A stretch of DNA of 64,000 nt. Source: an uncultured Burkholderiaceae bacterium (GTDB taxonomy: Bacteria > Pseudomonadota > Gammaproteobacteria > Burkholderiales > Burkholderiaceae_F). Position numbers and translations under genes: made by a program. Location: NCBI GenBank assembly GCA_944390675.1, contig CALXQR010000004.1, positions 163,426 through 227,425 on the forward strand. Direction: 5' to 3'. The notes below the pieces were generated by a model. The model saw only the letters and a program-made list of their open reading frames with translations, did no database searches and was not told where the DNA came from. Within the stretch, counting starts at the first letter, position 1. Each line of letters opens with the position of its first letter. Of this stretch, positions 17,499-25,960 are shown piece by piece.

Positions 17499-17547
17499 GA
17501 TGATCTTGAGGACGATCATCATATACTCGAAGTCAAGGAAAAGACAA
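17499..17547 (-). promoter_or_regulatory. Promoter and inverted repeat upstream of the YddG-like gene
   Basis: On the minus strand TTGTCT (17547-17542), 16-base spacer, TATATG (17525-17520). Immediately downstream lies GATGATC-8 bases-GATCATC (17499-17520), overlapping the end of the -10 and the predicted start site: placement typical of a repressor operator, or a 5' leader hairpin. Confidence 0.45.
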
Positions 17548-17600
17548 AGAATAGTCAGCGGATATTAAAAAATCCCAAACTTTTTCAAGCTGGGATTCAA

Positions 17601-17690
17601 TGGCGGAAGGGGAGGGATTCGAACCCTCGGTACGGATAACCGTACGCCGCCTTTCCAGGGCGGTACATTCAACCACTCTGCCACCCTTCC
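17601..17690 (-). tRNA. tRNA-Ser (GGA)
   Basis: 90 bases with CCA; class II with a long variable arm (GGCGTACGGTTATCCGTACCG region). Acceptor GGAAGGG pairs with CCCTTCC; the anticodon loop CTGGAAA gives GGA. Confidence 0.95.
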
Positions 17691-17766
17691 GTGGTCATGT
17701 GTCGTAAGCCCGAAATTATACTGTCGATTTCGCAAATTTCAAGGGCTCTCGACACAAAATCGCAAT

Positions 17767-18096
17767 TTAGGCCTTGCAGCGCTCGATAAAGCGTTTTAAT
17801 TCGCCGGGTGTTTGAACTTCCACAATACGGTCTACTTCTTTGCCGTCCTTGTAGAAAATCATGGTAGGGATATGACCGACATTGAATTGCCCGCGCAATT
17901 GTTCACGAAGCTCTCCCTCGCGATCGCCCACGTCGCAGTGCGTGAAATAGACATCGGTGAATTCGTTTGAAAACTTATCGTAGAAAGGCGCTGCGCGGCG
18001 GCAGTCGATACACCAAGGCGCACCGAAATTGACGATGCAAAGCGCGTGAGCGCCAACAGTAGTTAAAACATCCTGATGATTGATTTCGTGAACCAT
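17767..18096 (-). CDS. Thioredoxin family protein with WCIDC active site
   Basis: Thioredoxin-fold protein, 109 residues, the length of a stand-alone thioredoxin. The redox centre is WCIDC near residues 28-32 instead of the canonical WCGPC, and the cis-Pro loop is HIPTMIFYKDGK. No signal peptide, so cytoplasmic. The Ile-Asp pair should shift the redox potential or partner choice. AGGAG ribosome site. It lies between two tRNA-Ser genes read in the same direction, with a short spacer on each side. Confidence 0.85.
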   Translation of the reverse strand: MVHEINHQDVLTTVGAHALCIVNFGAPWCIDCRRAAPFYDKFSNEFTDVYFTHCDVGDREGELREQLRGQFNVGHIPTMIFYKDGKEVDRIVEVQTPGELKRFIERCKA

Positions 18097-18165
18097 GAAG
18101 TTCTCCTCGACGAAATTTCGATAGTGTCGGATCGATTGTACAGAAATAGAGGAGAGAAATAGTGA

Positions 18166-18253
18166 TGGCGGAAGGGGTGGGATTCGAACCCACGAACGCT
18201 TGCGCGTCGGCAGTTTTCAAGACTGCTGCATTCAACCACTCTGCCACCCTTCC
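18166..18253 (-). tRNA. tRNA-Ser (TGA)
   Basis: 88 bases with CCA. Acceptor GGAAGGG/CCCTTCC, anticodon loop CTTGAAA giving TGA, long variable arm with GACGCG...CGTTCG. Same strand as tRNA-Ser(GGA) beyond the thioredoxin gene. Confidence 0.95.
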
Positions 18254-18379
18254 GTGCGAGCGAGGGCACTATTTTAACGAAAAGCTGTTACAGAAAACAA
18301 GACCCAAGTCCATAAATTTTCTGCAATTATTCAATTTTTAATGTACTATCCCGAAAATTATCGTTATTAAAGGTCCTTT

Positions 18380-19579
18380 ATGGCTTTCTCAAAAGAAGTC
18401 TTTACCAAAAAAGCTCTCGGTTTGCTTGCCGGTATTTCGGTTTTGGCAAGCCTTGCGGGCTGCATTACGTTTCCACACAACGGTGTGCGCGAAGTAATGC
18501 CTTTGGGACAAAGCACTTTTTCTGAGTATGTCTCGCAGACAACCGATTGGATCAACACGCACCGCCGTTTTGTCACCAATGACCGATTAACGGAACTGTC
18601 TCATCAGGTGCCCTTTGAAATTCGTCCTGCTGTTCCCAACGGCAAGGGCATTCTCATGATTCACGGTTTTACCGATTCGCCATATAACTTCGCGGACATT
18701 GCGCAACACCTGGCTGATAAGGGTTATTTGGTCAGAGCCGTTATTCTGCCCGGACACGGAACCAAACCCGAAGACATGATGCACATCACGTTTAAGGATT
18801 GGAACCAAATGATTGATGAGCAGACGCGGATTATGGCCCGCGAGGTCTCTGAGCTTTATCTCGCAGGTTTTTCCACCGGCGCCAATATGGCCGTGCATGA
18901 AGCCTATGAAAATACCAAGGTTGCCGGTCTGATTCTTTTTTCACCGGCTTTGAGTGTGCGAACCAATCTTATTCATTTTGTTCCGCTCGTGAGCTTATTT
19001 GTGGATTGGGTGAGAACGCCTGCAGAAGCGGGCGGCGGCATCACGCCTTTCCGTTACCGCACAGCGCCGATGCAGGGCTACAGCACTTTCATCAGCTCGA
19101 TGAATTCTGCTATGAACCGCATGAAGGATCAGGTTTATCGGAAGCCCGTGTTGGTTTTCATGACCGAGCACGACAGTATTGTCAATACCCAGGAACTCCT
19201 GCCTCTCATGCAGCGCCAGTTCGCAAGCCCTCGTTCCCGCTTTGTCTGGTATGGTGATGTGCTGCCGGAAGGCACGACCGCAAGCGATTATCGTTTGACG
19301 GTTTTGTCTGACTATCTGCCGCAATACCGAATTCGCAGTTTCTCTCACTTAGGAATTATTTATTCACCTGATAATCCTTATTACGGCATGAACGGTACCG
19401 AGCGCTTCTGCCTTCGCGGTCAGGATGAAGAAAAACGAAATCAGTGTCATGCAGGCACCAATCTCTGGTACGGTTCATGGAACGAAAATCGTGATGATCA
19501 TCCGTACGCTCGCTTGACTTTTAATCCTTACTTTGATCGTCAAATTGATCTGATTGTGAGTACTTTAGGATCGAATTGA
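18380..19579 (+). CDS. Alpha/beta hydrolase lipoprotein
   Basis: Predicted lipoprotein esterase/lipase-like hydrolase, 399 residues. A signal sequence ends in the lipobox LAGC (Cys near residue 28). The alpha/beta hydrolase fold is shown by GILMIHGFTDSP (oxyanion region), the nucleophile Ser in GFSTG, an acid in MTEHDSIV and the His in SFSHLGI. Substrate unknown. A stand-alone gene with no obvious operon partner; it starts after tRNA-Ser on the opposite strand. Membrane anchoring to the periplasmic face is an inference from the lipobox. Confidence 0.8.
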   Translation: MAFSKEVFTKKALGLLAGISVLASLAGCITFPHNGVREVMPLGQSTFSEYVSQTTDWINTHRRFVTNDRLTELSHQVPFEIRPAVPNGKGILMIHGFTDSPYNFADIAQHLADKGYLVRAVILPGHGTKPEDMMHITFKDWNQMIDEQTRIMAREVSELYLAGFSTGANMAVHEAYENTKVAGLILFSPALSVRTNLIHFVPLVSLFVDWVRTPAEAGGGITPFRYRTAPMQGYSTFISSMNSAMNRMKDQVYRKPVLVFMTEHDSIVNTQELLPLMQRQFASPRSRFVWYGDVLPEGTTASDYRLTVLSDYLPQYRIRSFSHLGIIYSPDNPYYGMNGTERFCLRGQDEEKRNQCHAGTNLWYGSWNENRDDHPYARLTFNPYFDRQIDLIVSTLGSN

Positions 19580-19645
19580 CTGCCTCAAATTTTGAAGCCA
19601 TACTCTGTACGATAGCGTTTGATTGCTTTCGTTTTTGGGTTTGTC

Positions 19646-21028
19646 ATGGAAAATCTCATTAATTTATTTATTCAAACACCCCTAGGTCCCTGGGGGACGC
19701 TTTTTGCCATTCTCTGCGCTGTATTGGTTCTTTGGCTTGCGGTGTCATCATCCAAATCAGCCAAAGAAAATCGTGAGCTCTTTGAAAAACTTCAGGCTGA
19801 TATCACTGCTCGAGGTGAAGAGCAGACACAATCGATTGCGAAAAATCTGAACGAAAATTTAAACACGGCCAATAGCCTGCTGCGTCAGGAATTCACGCAG
19901 TCGGTTTCTGAGTTATCGAGAACCCAAAGTCAAAGTCTGGTCAATTTTGCTGATTTGATTCAGAAGATGCATCAAGGCAACGCGACCGTGCAGCTTCAGG
20001 CCCGTGAGGCATTAAAGACTCAGGTCAGCCAGTTATCCAGTGGTATTAATCAAGAGTTGGCCGGGATCCGCGATACGCTCAACCGTCAGCTGCAGACTCT
20101 TCAGACGAATAATGACGCGAAGCTCGAATTAATGCGCCAGACAGTTGAAACAAAACTTCAATCAACGCTTGAAACGAGACTCACGGAAAGTTTCAAACAA
20201 GTGGCCGGTCACTTAAAAGAAGTGGAAACGGGCCTGGGTGAAATGCGCGCGATCGCAGGACAAGTGGGTGAACTCAAACGGGTGCTCACTAACGTTAAGA
20301 CCCGCGGCACATTCGGAGAAGTGCAGTTGGGCGCGATTCTCGCCAATATGATTCCCAATCATTACGAAGAAAATGTCGCTACGCGCCCCAAGAGCAATGA
20401 CCGTGTGGAGTTTGCGATTAAATTGCCCGGCCAAAACGAGGGCGAGAGCGTGTGGCTGCCGGTTGACTCGAAGTTCCCTGTCGAGGATTATCAAAAGATT
20501 GAAGACGCGCGTGAAGCGGGGGATGCTGAAGCGGCCGAGCGTCATGCCAAGGCTTTTGAAATGCGGATTAAGTCCGAGGCGAAAAAGATTCATGAAAAAT
20601 ATGTCGAAGTGCCTTACACGACTGAATTTGCCGTGATGTTTTTGCCGAGCGAATCGCTTTACGCCGAGTGCTTGAAGCGTCCCGGTCTGATCGAAGATTT
20701 GCAGAATAACTTCCGCGTGACGGTAGCCGGCCCCACGGTGCTGAGCGCCCTTCTCAATAGCCTTCAGATGGGTTTCAGAACGCTTGCGATTCAAAAACGA
20801 AGCGCTGAGGTTTGGACCGTTCTCGGTCAGGTTAAGACCGAATTTGCTAAGTTTGCTGAAGCTCTTGATACGATGGAAAAACGTGTCGATGGTGTAAAGA
20901 CTGCTATTGCAGGGGTGAGAACCCGAACCAATGTCATGGGACGGAGGCTACGCGATGTGGAAGAATTGCCCGGAGAATCCGATCCTATTAAGATTTCCGA
21001 TAGCGCAGACAAAGGAGAAGAGGCTTGA
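19646..21028 (+). CDS. rmuC: DNA recombination protein RmuC
   Basis: Membrane-anchored nuclease-like protein that restrains inverted-repeat recombination; about 460 residues. A membrane helix near the N-terminus (GTLFAILCAVLVLWLAV) is followed by a long coiled coil and the C-terminal RmuC domain (TRGTFGEVQLGAILANMIPNHY, VWLPVDSKFPVEDY, FMLPSESLYAE-type motif). ATG 19646 is chosen; a TTG at 19619 is in frame but has no better ribosome site. The last codons overlap a 31-residue membrane peptide. Confidence 0.9.
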   Translation: MENLINLFIQTPLGPWGTLFAILCAVLVLWLAVSSSKSAKENRELFEKLQADITARGEEQTQSIAKNLNENLNTANSLLRQEFTQSVSELSRTQSQSLVNFADLIQKMHQGNATVQLQAREALKTQVSQLSSGINQELAGIRDTLNRQLQTLQTNNDAKLELMRQTVETKLQSTLETRLTESFKQVAGHLKEVETGLGEMRAIAGQVGELKRVLTNVKTRGTFGEVQLGAILANMIPNHYEENVATRPKSNDRVEFAIKLPGQNEGESVWLPVDSKFPVEDYQKIEDAREAGDAEAAERHAKAFEMRIKSEAKKIHEKYVEVPYTTEFAVMFLPSESLYAECLKRPGLIEDLQNNFRVTVAGPTVLSALLNSLQMGFRTLAIQKRSAEVWTVLGQVKTEFAKFAEALDTMEKRVDGVKTAIAGVRTRTNVMGRRLRDVEELPGESDPIKISDSADKGEEA

Positions 21029-21120
21029 AAAAATTAATGCAAATCGGCATCGTCATCGCGCTCATCGTGATGGTTGCCTGCGTGGTCGTTCAGTTTCTGG
21101 GCGCCATCGCCAAGTTCTAA
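21025..21120 (+). CDS. 31-residue membrane peptide after rmuC
   Basis: TTG start at 21025 overlaps the rmuC stop by four bases (TTGA) and is preceded by AAAGGAGAAGAGG, a good ribosome site that lies within rmuC. The product is almost entirely one hydrophobic helix (KKLMQIGIVIALIVMVACVV). An internal ATG at 21037 is an alternative. A hairpin follows at once, so it ends the rmuC transcript. Function unknown; a small single-helix membrane protein is the best description. Confidence 0.5.
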   Translation: MKKLMQIGIVIALIVMVACVVVQFLGAIAKF

Positions 21121-21122
21121 AA

Positions 21123-21148
21123 GCATGCCGCCTAGAAGGCGGCATTGC
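21123..21148 (-). terminator. Bidirectional terminator between rmuC and the amidase
   Basis: ATGCCGCC/GGCGGCAT stem with loop TAGAA. The run after the stem is CTTTTT on the minus strand, so it serves the amidase best, and CTTTAA on the plus strand. Confidence 0.7.
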
Positions 21149-21149
21149 T

Positions 21150-22436
21150 TTAACTAAAAGTTTCTTTAATGATTGCTTCTAACCTCGCAGCGATATCAAT
21201 CGCTTTTCGATCTTCCAGCCGCCTGCAGCCCACTGTCATTCCGACCATCGCGCCGTTTTCTCTTTGCTTGATCGGAAGCGCGACATAGGGTGCGCGGGCG
21301 ATTGCCCACCAGGGAACAAAGCCCGGGCAAATGATCGCTTCGGCATTCGTTTCTTTCAGAATGCGTTCAATGGCAGTTGTCGCATTGCCGATCCCGTCTT
21401 TGAGCGCCTTTTGGTAAACCTCGTTATTGAGATCGGGTGAATATTTCAGCGCATCCAAAAGCCTATCCATTCCATAGGGGTGATGCTGAGCGCGCATCTC
21501 GTACATTTTCACGAGATCCTTGAATGTTCCGGGCGTTTTGCCGTTTCCGTACTTTTGAAGATACTTGTCAAAATCGGTTTGAATTTCCGTCGATGAGATG
21601 ACCTTGTAGTACGTTTCAATGGCCGGAACTTGTATTTCAACGATTTCAACATTGAATTTTTTAGCCTGTTGAATAAGCGTTTCGAAGATTCGCCTTTCTT
21701 CATCATCGGGAAGCCGCCAGTCGGGAATAGCAAAAGCCAGACGAAGTCTTTCGCGGCTTGCGCCCAAATCCGTATGAAAGTCAATTTCAGCCGGGCAATC
21801 GGCCGTTGCTTCATCATTGGTATCAACACCTGTCATGGCTTCCAAAAGTTTCGCAGCCTCAAAGACTGTTTGTGCGATCGCCCCCGGGGTGTCAAGCGTG
21901 TGAGAGATTGGAATGACGCCGTCACGGGAAACTAATCCTACGCTGGGTTTAATGCCGACCACGCCGCAAGCCAAAGAGGGTATGACGATGCTGCCGTGTG
22001 TCTCAGTGCCGATAGCGGCGTGGCAGAAACCCGCGGCGACCGCAATGCAGGAGCCGGAACTCGAGCCGCCTGGTGAAAGCGAGGGATCAATAGGGTTGAC
22101 GCCCAAGCCGCCTAATTCTGAATAGCCGGGAGGCATTTTGGTGCTTAAAAAACCTGCGAGTTCACTCATTGTTGTTTTGCCAAACGGCGCGGCACCGTTT
22201 TCACGGAGTTTTTTAACGCAGAAGGCATCATCGGCCTTGAGTTCTTTAAGCGCGTAGCTGCCTGCTGTTGCCCGAAGCCCTTTCACATCGATGTTGTCTT
22301 TAACGAGCACGGGCCATTGGGCATCAAGCGGCGGTTCACGCCACTGACTGATTGCATGAATAATGTGGTTTAAATGGCGGATGCGTTCATTGATTAACGC
22401 CGGATTGGGAAGTGGGCCTTTGTAAATCATATCCAT
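21150..22436 (-). CDS. Amidase signature family protein
   Basis: Amidase with the Ser-Ser-Lys triad, 428 residues. Lys is in VLVKDNIDVKG, the Gly/Ser-rich signature is SPGGSSSGSC and the nucleophile Ser is in GTETHGSIVIPS. The family includes amide hydrolases and Glu-tRNA amidotransferase GatA; no gatB or gatC is adjacent, so a free amidase is more likely. Substrate unknown. AAAAGGGGC ribosome site. Expressed leftward and convergent with rmuC. Confidence 0.85.
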   Translation of the reverse strand: MDMIYKGPLPNPALINERIRHLNHIIHAISQWREPPLDAQWPVLVKDNIDVKGLRATAGSYALKELKADDAFCVKKLRENGAAPFGKTTMSELAGFLSTKMPPGYSELGGLGVNPIDPSLSPGGSSSGSCIAVAAGFCHAAIGTETHGSIVIPSLACGVVGIKPSVGLVSRDGVIPISHTLDTPGAIAQTVFEAAKLLEAMTGVDTNDEATADCPAEIDFHTDLGASRERLRLAFAIPDWRLPDDEERRIFETLIQQAKKFNVEIVEIQVPAIETYYKVISSTEIQTDFDKYLQKYGNGKTPGTFKDLVKMYEMRAQHHPYGMDRLLDALKYSPDLNNEVYQKALKDGIGNATTAIERILKETNAEAIICPGFVPWWAIARAPYVALPIKQRENGAMVGMTVGCRRLEDRKAIDIAARLEAIIKETFS

Positions 22437-22512
22437 TGTTTTGCCCCTTTTTTCTCTCTAGTTAATAACTAGTTTGACACGTCGGCAAGGGGAGCGCAAT
22501 GGGCGAAAACAA

Positions 22513-22989
22513 CTAGGCGGAGAACTTTTCGGGAGGAATTACGCAGCAGCCGAAGGGTTTGAGTTTACCGCGGGCTTTGAGCACTTTTTTGTCTTTGCTG
22601 ATTAGATAAGCAGCCTTGGCAAGACAAGCCAAATTGAAAAATTTGTCGTCATCAGGGTCTTTGCAAAAACTCTTTTTCTCTAAAGAATCCGAGATTAAAA
22701 GGTGTGCGCGAACCCAATGATCCAAGAGATCGTCTTGTTCACTTTCTGTCAGATGAAATTGACTGCGTGAGATGACGTCAGTGAGTTCGGCAAAGGTGTC
22801 AAAATGACCGACGGGTACGATTTTGCCTTCAAGAATGGCAAGCGCGAGAGGTTGAACTTTAGCGTCTTTAAATAAAAAGAGATCCAAAATAATATTGGTA
22901 TCCAAAACACAGACAGGCACGCTTAAAGGGCGCTCGAATACTCGGGCGCCCTCAAGTTTTGCCTTTAACGCTTCTGTGTTAATCAACAC
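22513..22989 (-). CDS. PIN-domain protein, putative toxin
   Basis: PIN-fold ribonuclease-like protein of the COG1569 kind, 158 residues. The first acidic motif is VCVLDTNIILD near residue 27, a Glu follows in FAELTD, and the third cluster is CKDPDDDKFFNLA with a later SKDKKVL. The GTG start lies three bases after the mdh stop, suggesting coupling. No antitoxin-like gene lies next to it, so a toxin role is doubtful; a housekeeping RNase role is also possible. Confidence 0.7.
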   Translation of the reverse strand: MLINTEALKAKLEGARVFERPLSVPVCVLDTNIILDLFLFKDAKVQPLALAILEGKIVPVGHFDTFAELTDVISRSQFHLTESEQDDLLDHWVRAHLLISDSLEKKSFCKDPDDDKFFNLACLAKAAYLISKDKKVLKARGKLKPFGCCVIPPEKFSA

Positions 22990-22992
22990 GGT

Positions 22993-23973
22993 TTAGGCAA
23001 GCAAGTCAGCCACTGCGTTGGCTTCAGCCAAAAGTTCGTCGCGAGTGACCGCTAAACGCTGACGCACGTCAGGCGTCATCGGCAAATTGTTGATGATTTG
23101 GTAACGAGCTTCACCCGGGCACAAACACGGGAAGCCAAACACCAAACCTTCAGGAATGCCGTAGCTGCCGTCCGAGGGCACAGCCATCGTGCACATGCCT
23201 TCGCTGCCCAAAATCCAGTCACGCATATGATCAATGGCTGCGCTTGCGGCAGAAGCGGCAGAAGAAGCACCGCGGGCCTTAATGATTTGTCCGCCGCGTG
23301 TGGCGACATTCTTAATAAATTCTTCTTGCCATTGGGGATCAAACTGATCGGCTAAACGGTGACCTTTGTAGCGGAGGAACCGGATATCAGGGTACATCGT
23401 GTTGCTGTGATTGCCCCAGACAAAGACCTGTTCGACGCCGCTTACCGGAGCGTTGATTTTTTCAGCCACACGGGCCATGGCGCGGTTTTGGTCCAAACGC
23501 ATCATGGCACTGAAGCATTCCCGCTTCAAATCCGGCGCATTGCGCATGGCGATATAAGCATTCGTGTTGCAGGGATTGCCCACCACCAATACACGAACAT
23601 CGCGAGACGCCATTTCATTTAAAGCGCGGCCCTGACGTCGGAAGATTTCACCATTTGCACGGAGCAAATCAGAGCGATCCATGCCGTCTTTGCGCGGCTG
23701 AGCCCCGATCAAAAAGACACACTCGGCTCCGTCAAAGAGCTGCTTTTCATCCGTAAAGCCCTTCATTTCCGCTAAAAGGGGAAAGGCGCAGTCAGACAAT
23801 TCCATCATCGTGCCTTTGAGTTTGGCTTGGCTTTCAGGCGAATCACGCGCTAAAAGTCGAAGTTCAATGGGCTGCTCGCGGCCAAAGAGGTCGCCCGCTG
23901 CAATGCGGAAAAGAATGGAATAACCGATCGAGCCGCAGGGACCCGTAACAGCAATACGAATAGGACGTGTCAT
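22993..23973 (-). CDS. mdh: Malate dehydrogenase, possibly NADP-preferring
   Basis: Interconverts malate and oxaloacetate; 326 residues, the long cytosolic-type MDH of betaproteobacteria. Rossmann motif TGPCGSIGY, substrate loop with Arg in QPRKDGMDRSDLL, NPCNTNAY, RLDQNRA and catalytic His in VWGNHSNTMYPD. Where family members usually have LLEIP, with a Glu gripping the NAD ribose, this protein has LLARDS (Ala42-Arg43-Asp44-Ser45), reminiscent of chloroplast NADP-MDH (GSERS). Upstream of the PIN gene, probably one transcript. Confidence 0.92.
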   Translation of the reverse strand: MTRPIRIAVTGPCGSIGYSILFRIAAGDLFGREQPIELRLLARDSPESQAKLKGTMMELSDCAFPLLAEMKGFTDEKQLFDGAECVFLIGAQPRKDGMDRSDLLRANGEIFRRQGRALNEMASRDVRVLVVGNPCNTNAYIAMRNAPDLKRECFSAMMRLDQNRAMARVAEKINAPVSGVEQVFVWGNHSNTMYPDIRFLRYKGHRLADQFDPQWQEEFIKNVATRGGQIIKARGASSAASAASAAIDHMRDWILGSEGMCTMAVPSDGSYGIPEGLVFGFPCLCPGEARYQIINNLPMTPDVRQRLAVTRDELLAEANAVADLLA

Positions 23974-24043
23974 TTCAATTACCTTTCGTTGAAAACAGTC
24001 ACCATTATAAAGACATATAAAAAAATATGATAAAAAATTATGA

Positions 24044-25846
24044 CTAAATGGGAACAGTCTTTTTCTTCAACCAGGCTTTTTCCTCATCGTTGAGATGCGG
24101 AGAAAGTTTTTCATATACCGCTTTGTGGTATTCGTTGATCCAATCAATTTCTCCTTGTGTGAGCTCTGCGGTCACAATCGCTTTTTGCTCATAGGGCAAG
24201 AACGTGATTGTCTCAAATTCCATGAATTGACCGAATTCGTTTTTTTCGGCCTTTTGCACAAAAACGGCGTTTTCAATACGGACTCCGTGGCGCCCGGGTT
24301 TGTAGACACCCGGTTCATCAGAAAAGAGCATCCCTTCTTCGAGCGGCGTGTTGCGTGCGTAGGGGAAGAGCGGGGCATATTCGGTGATGATCTTGCCCGG
24401 ACCTTCGTGGACATTAAGCACGTAACCGATGCCGTGGCCTGTGCCGTGTCCGAAATTCATGAAGCGGTTCCAGTGGTTGGACTTGACGATCGCATCAATG
24501 AGGTTGCCCGTGACGCCATAGGGGAATTTCTGGCGGGCAAGTGCAATGTGCGCTTTGAGCGTCACCGTGTAGTCGTACTTCATTTCATCGGTAAGCTCTC
24601 CGACAGCTACCGTTCGGGTGAGATCGGTTGTGCCGCAGAGGTATTGCGCGCAAACGTCAAAAAGTAAGAATCCTTTCGGTTCAATTTTTGTCGTCATTGT
24701 TTCCGACGGACGATAGTGCGGCAAAGCGGCGTTTTCTCCATAACCTACGATCGGTAAATTCGCAGGCTGCAGGTAAAGCGGACTCATCTTACGGAATTCG
24801 TTGAGTTTCTGGCCGACGGCGTATTCATCCAAGTCGCCGCTTTTAACATTTGCTTCAATCCAACGCATAAAGCGGATCACGGCGATGGATTCAAGAAGAT
24901 TCGCGCGGCGAACATTTTCCTGTTCACCTTTGCTCTTTTGAGCCTTGATTGCAGTGACGGCGTCCAGACCGTTTTTGATCACAATGCCTTCGGGAATGGA
25001 CTCGTAGAGCTTAAAGGGGGTCTTTGTGGGATCAACATAGATTTCTCCTGGCGCCCCCATGGCTTTAATGACATTGAGAATTTCTTTATATTCGTGAAGC
25101 GTCCAACCGTCAGCTTGAAGTTTGGCTTGAATTTCAGTCGCGAACTTAAATAAATCCGTGCACAAATGCGCTTCACTTTGACTCACAAAGGCATAAGCAT
25201 GGAAGAACGGATAAAGGGGATTGTCATTGCCGCGGACGTTGGTAAGCCATGCGATATCATCCAAGCCGCACACAAGCGTAGAGGTGTTTTCGCCGTATTG
25301 CTTAAGACGAGCACGCAACTTGGCAAGCTTTTCAACTCGGCTTTCAACCGCGTATTCGGAATCAAGCTCCCAGACTGGATCTTGAGGAACGGCTGGGCGG
25401 TCTTCCCAGATTTCGCCCACGAGATTTCTTTCATAGAGAATCTTTAAACCTTTGATGGGAAGCTTTTCTTTGAATGCGCGGAGCATCGCTTCGCTTAACA
25501 CTTCGCCGTCAACAGCCAAGGCGTCGCCTTCACGCATTTGAGTCACCAGCCAGTCGTTCCAGTCGGGCGTGCCCGGTTCGGAAACGGAATTGATGTGGAA
25601 CGTGCCCGGTTCTATTTCACGCGAGGCCTGTGTGGTGTAGCGGCCGTCTGTCCAGAATTCCGCTTTGTCATCAGTGATTACGGCGTAGCCCATGCTGCCC
25701 GTAAAGCCCGTAAGCCACTGAACGGACTTCCAGTGAGCAGATACTGATTCTGTTTGATGCGGATCGGTTGTGCCGACGTAGACGGCTTTAGCACCGACCT
25801 CATGCATCAACTGACGCAGAGCAGTGAGTTTTTCGCAAGTGTTCAC
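24044..25846 (-). CDS. Xaa-Pro aminopeptidase, M24B family
   Basis: Three-domain aminopeptidase P (600 residues), cleaving the N-terminal residue before proline. Two creatinase-like N-terminal domains (WLTGFTGSMGYAVI, FWTDGRYTTQA) precede the pita-bread domain with metal ligands in LFDVCAQYLCGTTDLTRTV, HGTGHGIGYVLNVHEGPG and FSDEPGVY, RHGVRIEN. GTG 25846 is chosen because AAAGGAGAAGAT precedes it; an ATG upstream is in frame but has no such site. Supports use of peptides for growth, with ansB and the amidase. Confidence 0.92.
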   Translation of the reverse strand: MNTCEKLTALRQLMHEVGAKAVYVGTTDPHQTESVSAHWKSVQWLTGFTGSMGYAVITDDKAEFWTDGRYTTQASREIEPGTFHINSVSEPGTPDWNDWLVTQMREGDALAVDGEVLSEAMLRAFKEKLPIKGLKILYERNLVGEIWEDRPAVPQDPVWELDSEYAVESRVEKLAKLRARLKQYGENTSTLVCGLDDIAWLTNVRGNDNPLYPFFHAYAFVSQSEAHLCTDLFKFATEIQAKLQADGWTLHEYKEILNVIKAMGAPGEIYVDPTKTPFKLYESIPEGIVIKNGLDAVTAIKAQKSKGEQENVRRANLLESIAVIRFMRWIEANVKSGDLDEYAVGQKLNEFRKMSPLYLQPANLPIVGYGENAALPHYRPSETMTTKIEPKGFLLFDVCAQYLCGTTDLTRTVAVGELTDEMKYDYTVTLKAHIALARQKFPYGVTGNLIDAIVKSNHWNRFMNFGHGTGHGIGYVLNVHEGPGKIITEYAPLFPYARNTPLEEGMLFSDEPGVYKPGRHGVRIENAVFVQKAEKNEFGQFMEFETITFLPYEQKAIVTAELTQGEIDWINEYHKAVYEKLSPHLNDEEKAWLKKKTVPI

Positions 25847-25929
25847 ATCTTCTCCTTTATGAAAAAATCCCCTAAACAACTCCCCTCTGAGGGAAGGTTT
25901 CTTTTGACCAAGTGCAAGCTCTTTTACCC

Positions 25930-25960
25930 GCTCCCATTGAGAATCTCTTCTCGATGGGGC
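25930..25960. repeat. Hairpin at the 3' end of the TnpB-like gene
   Basis: CCCATTGAGAA, loop TCTC, TTCTCGATGGG: an 11-bp stem with one T-G pair, continuous as + strand RNA and with a C-A mismatch as - strand RNA. It begins at the stop codon of the TnpB-like gene, where the end structure of an omega-RNA would lie. No T-run follows, so it is not a classic terminator. Confidence 0.6.
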
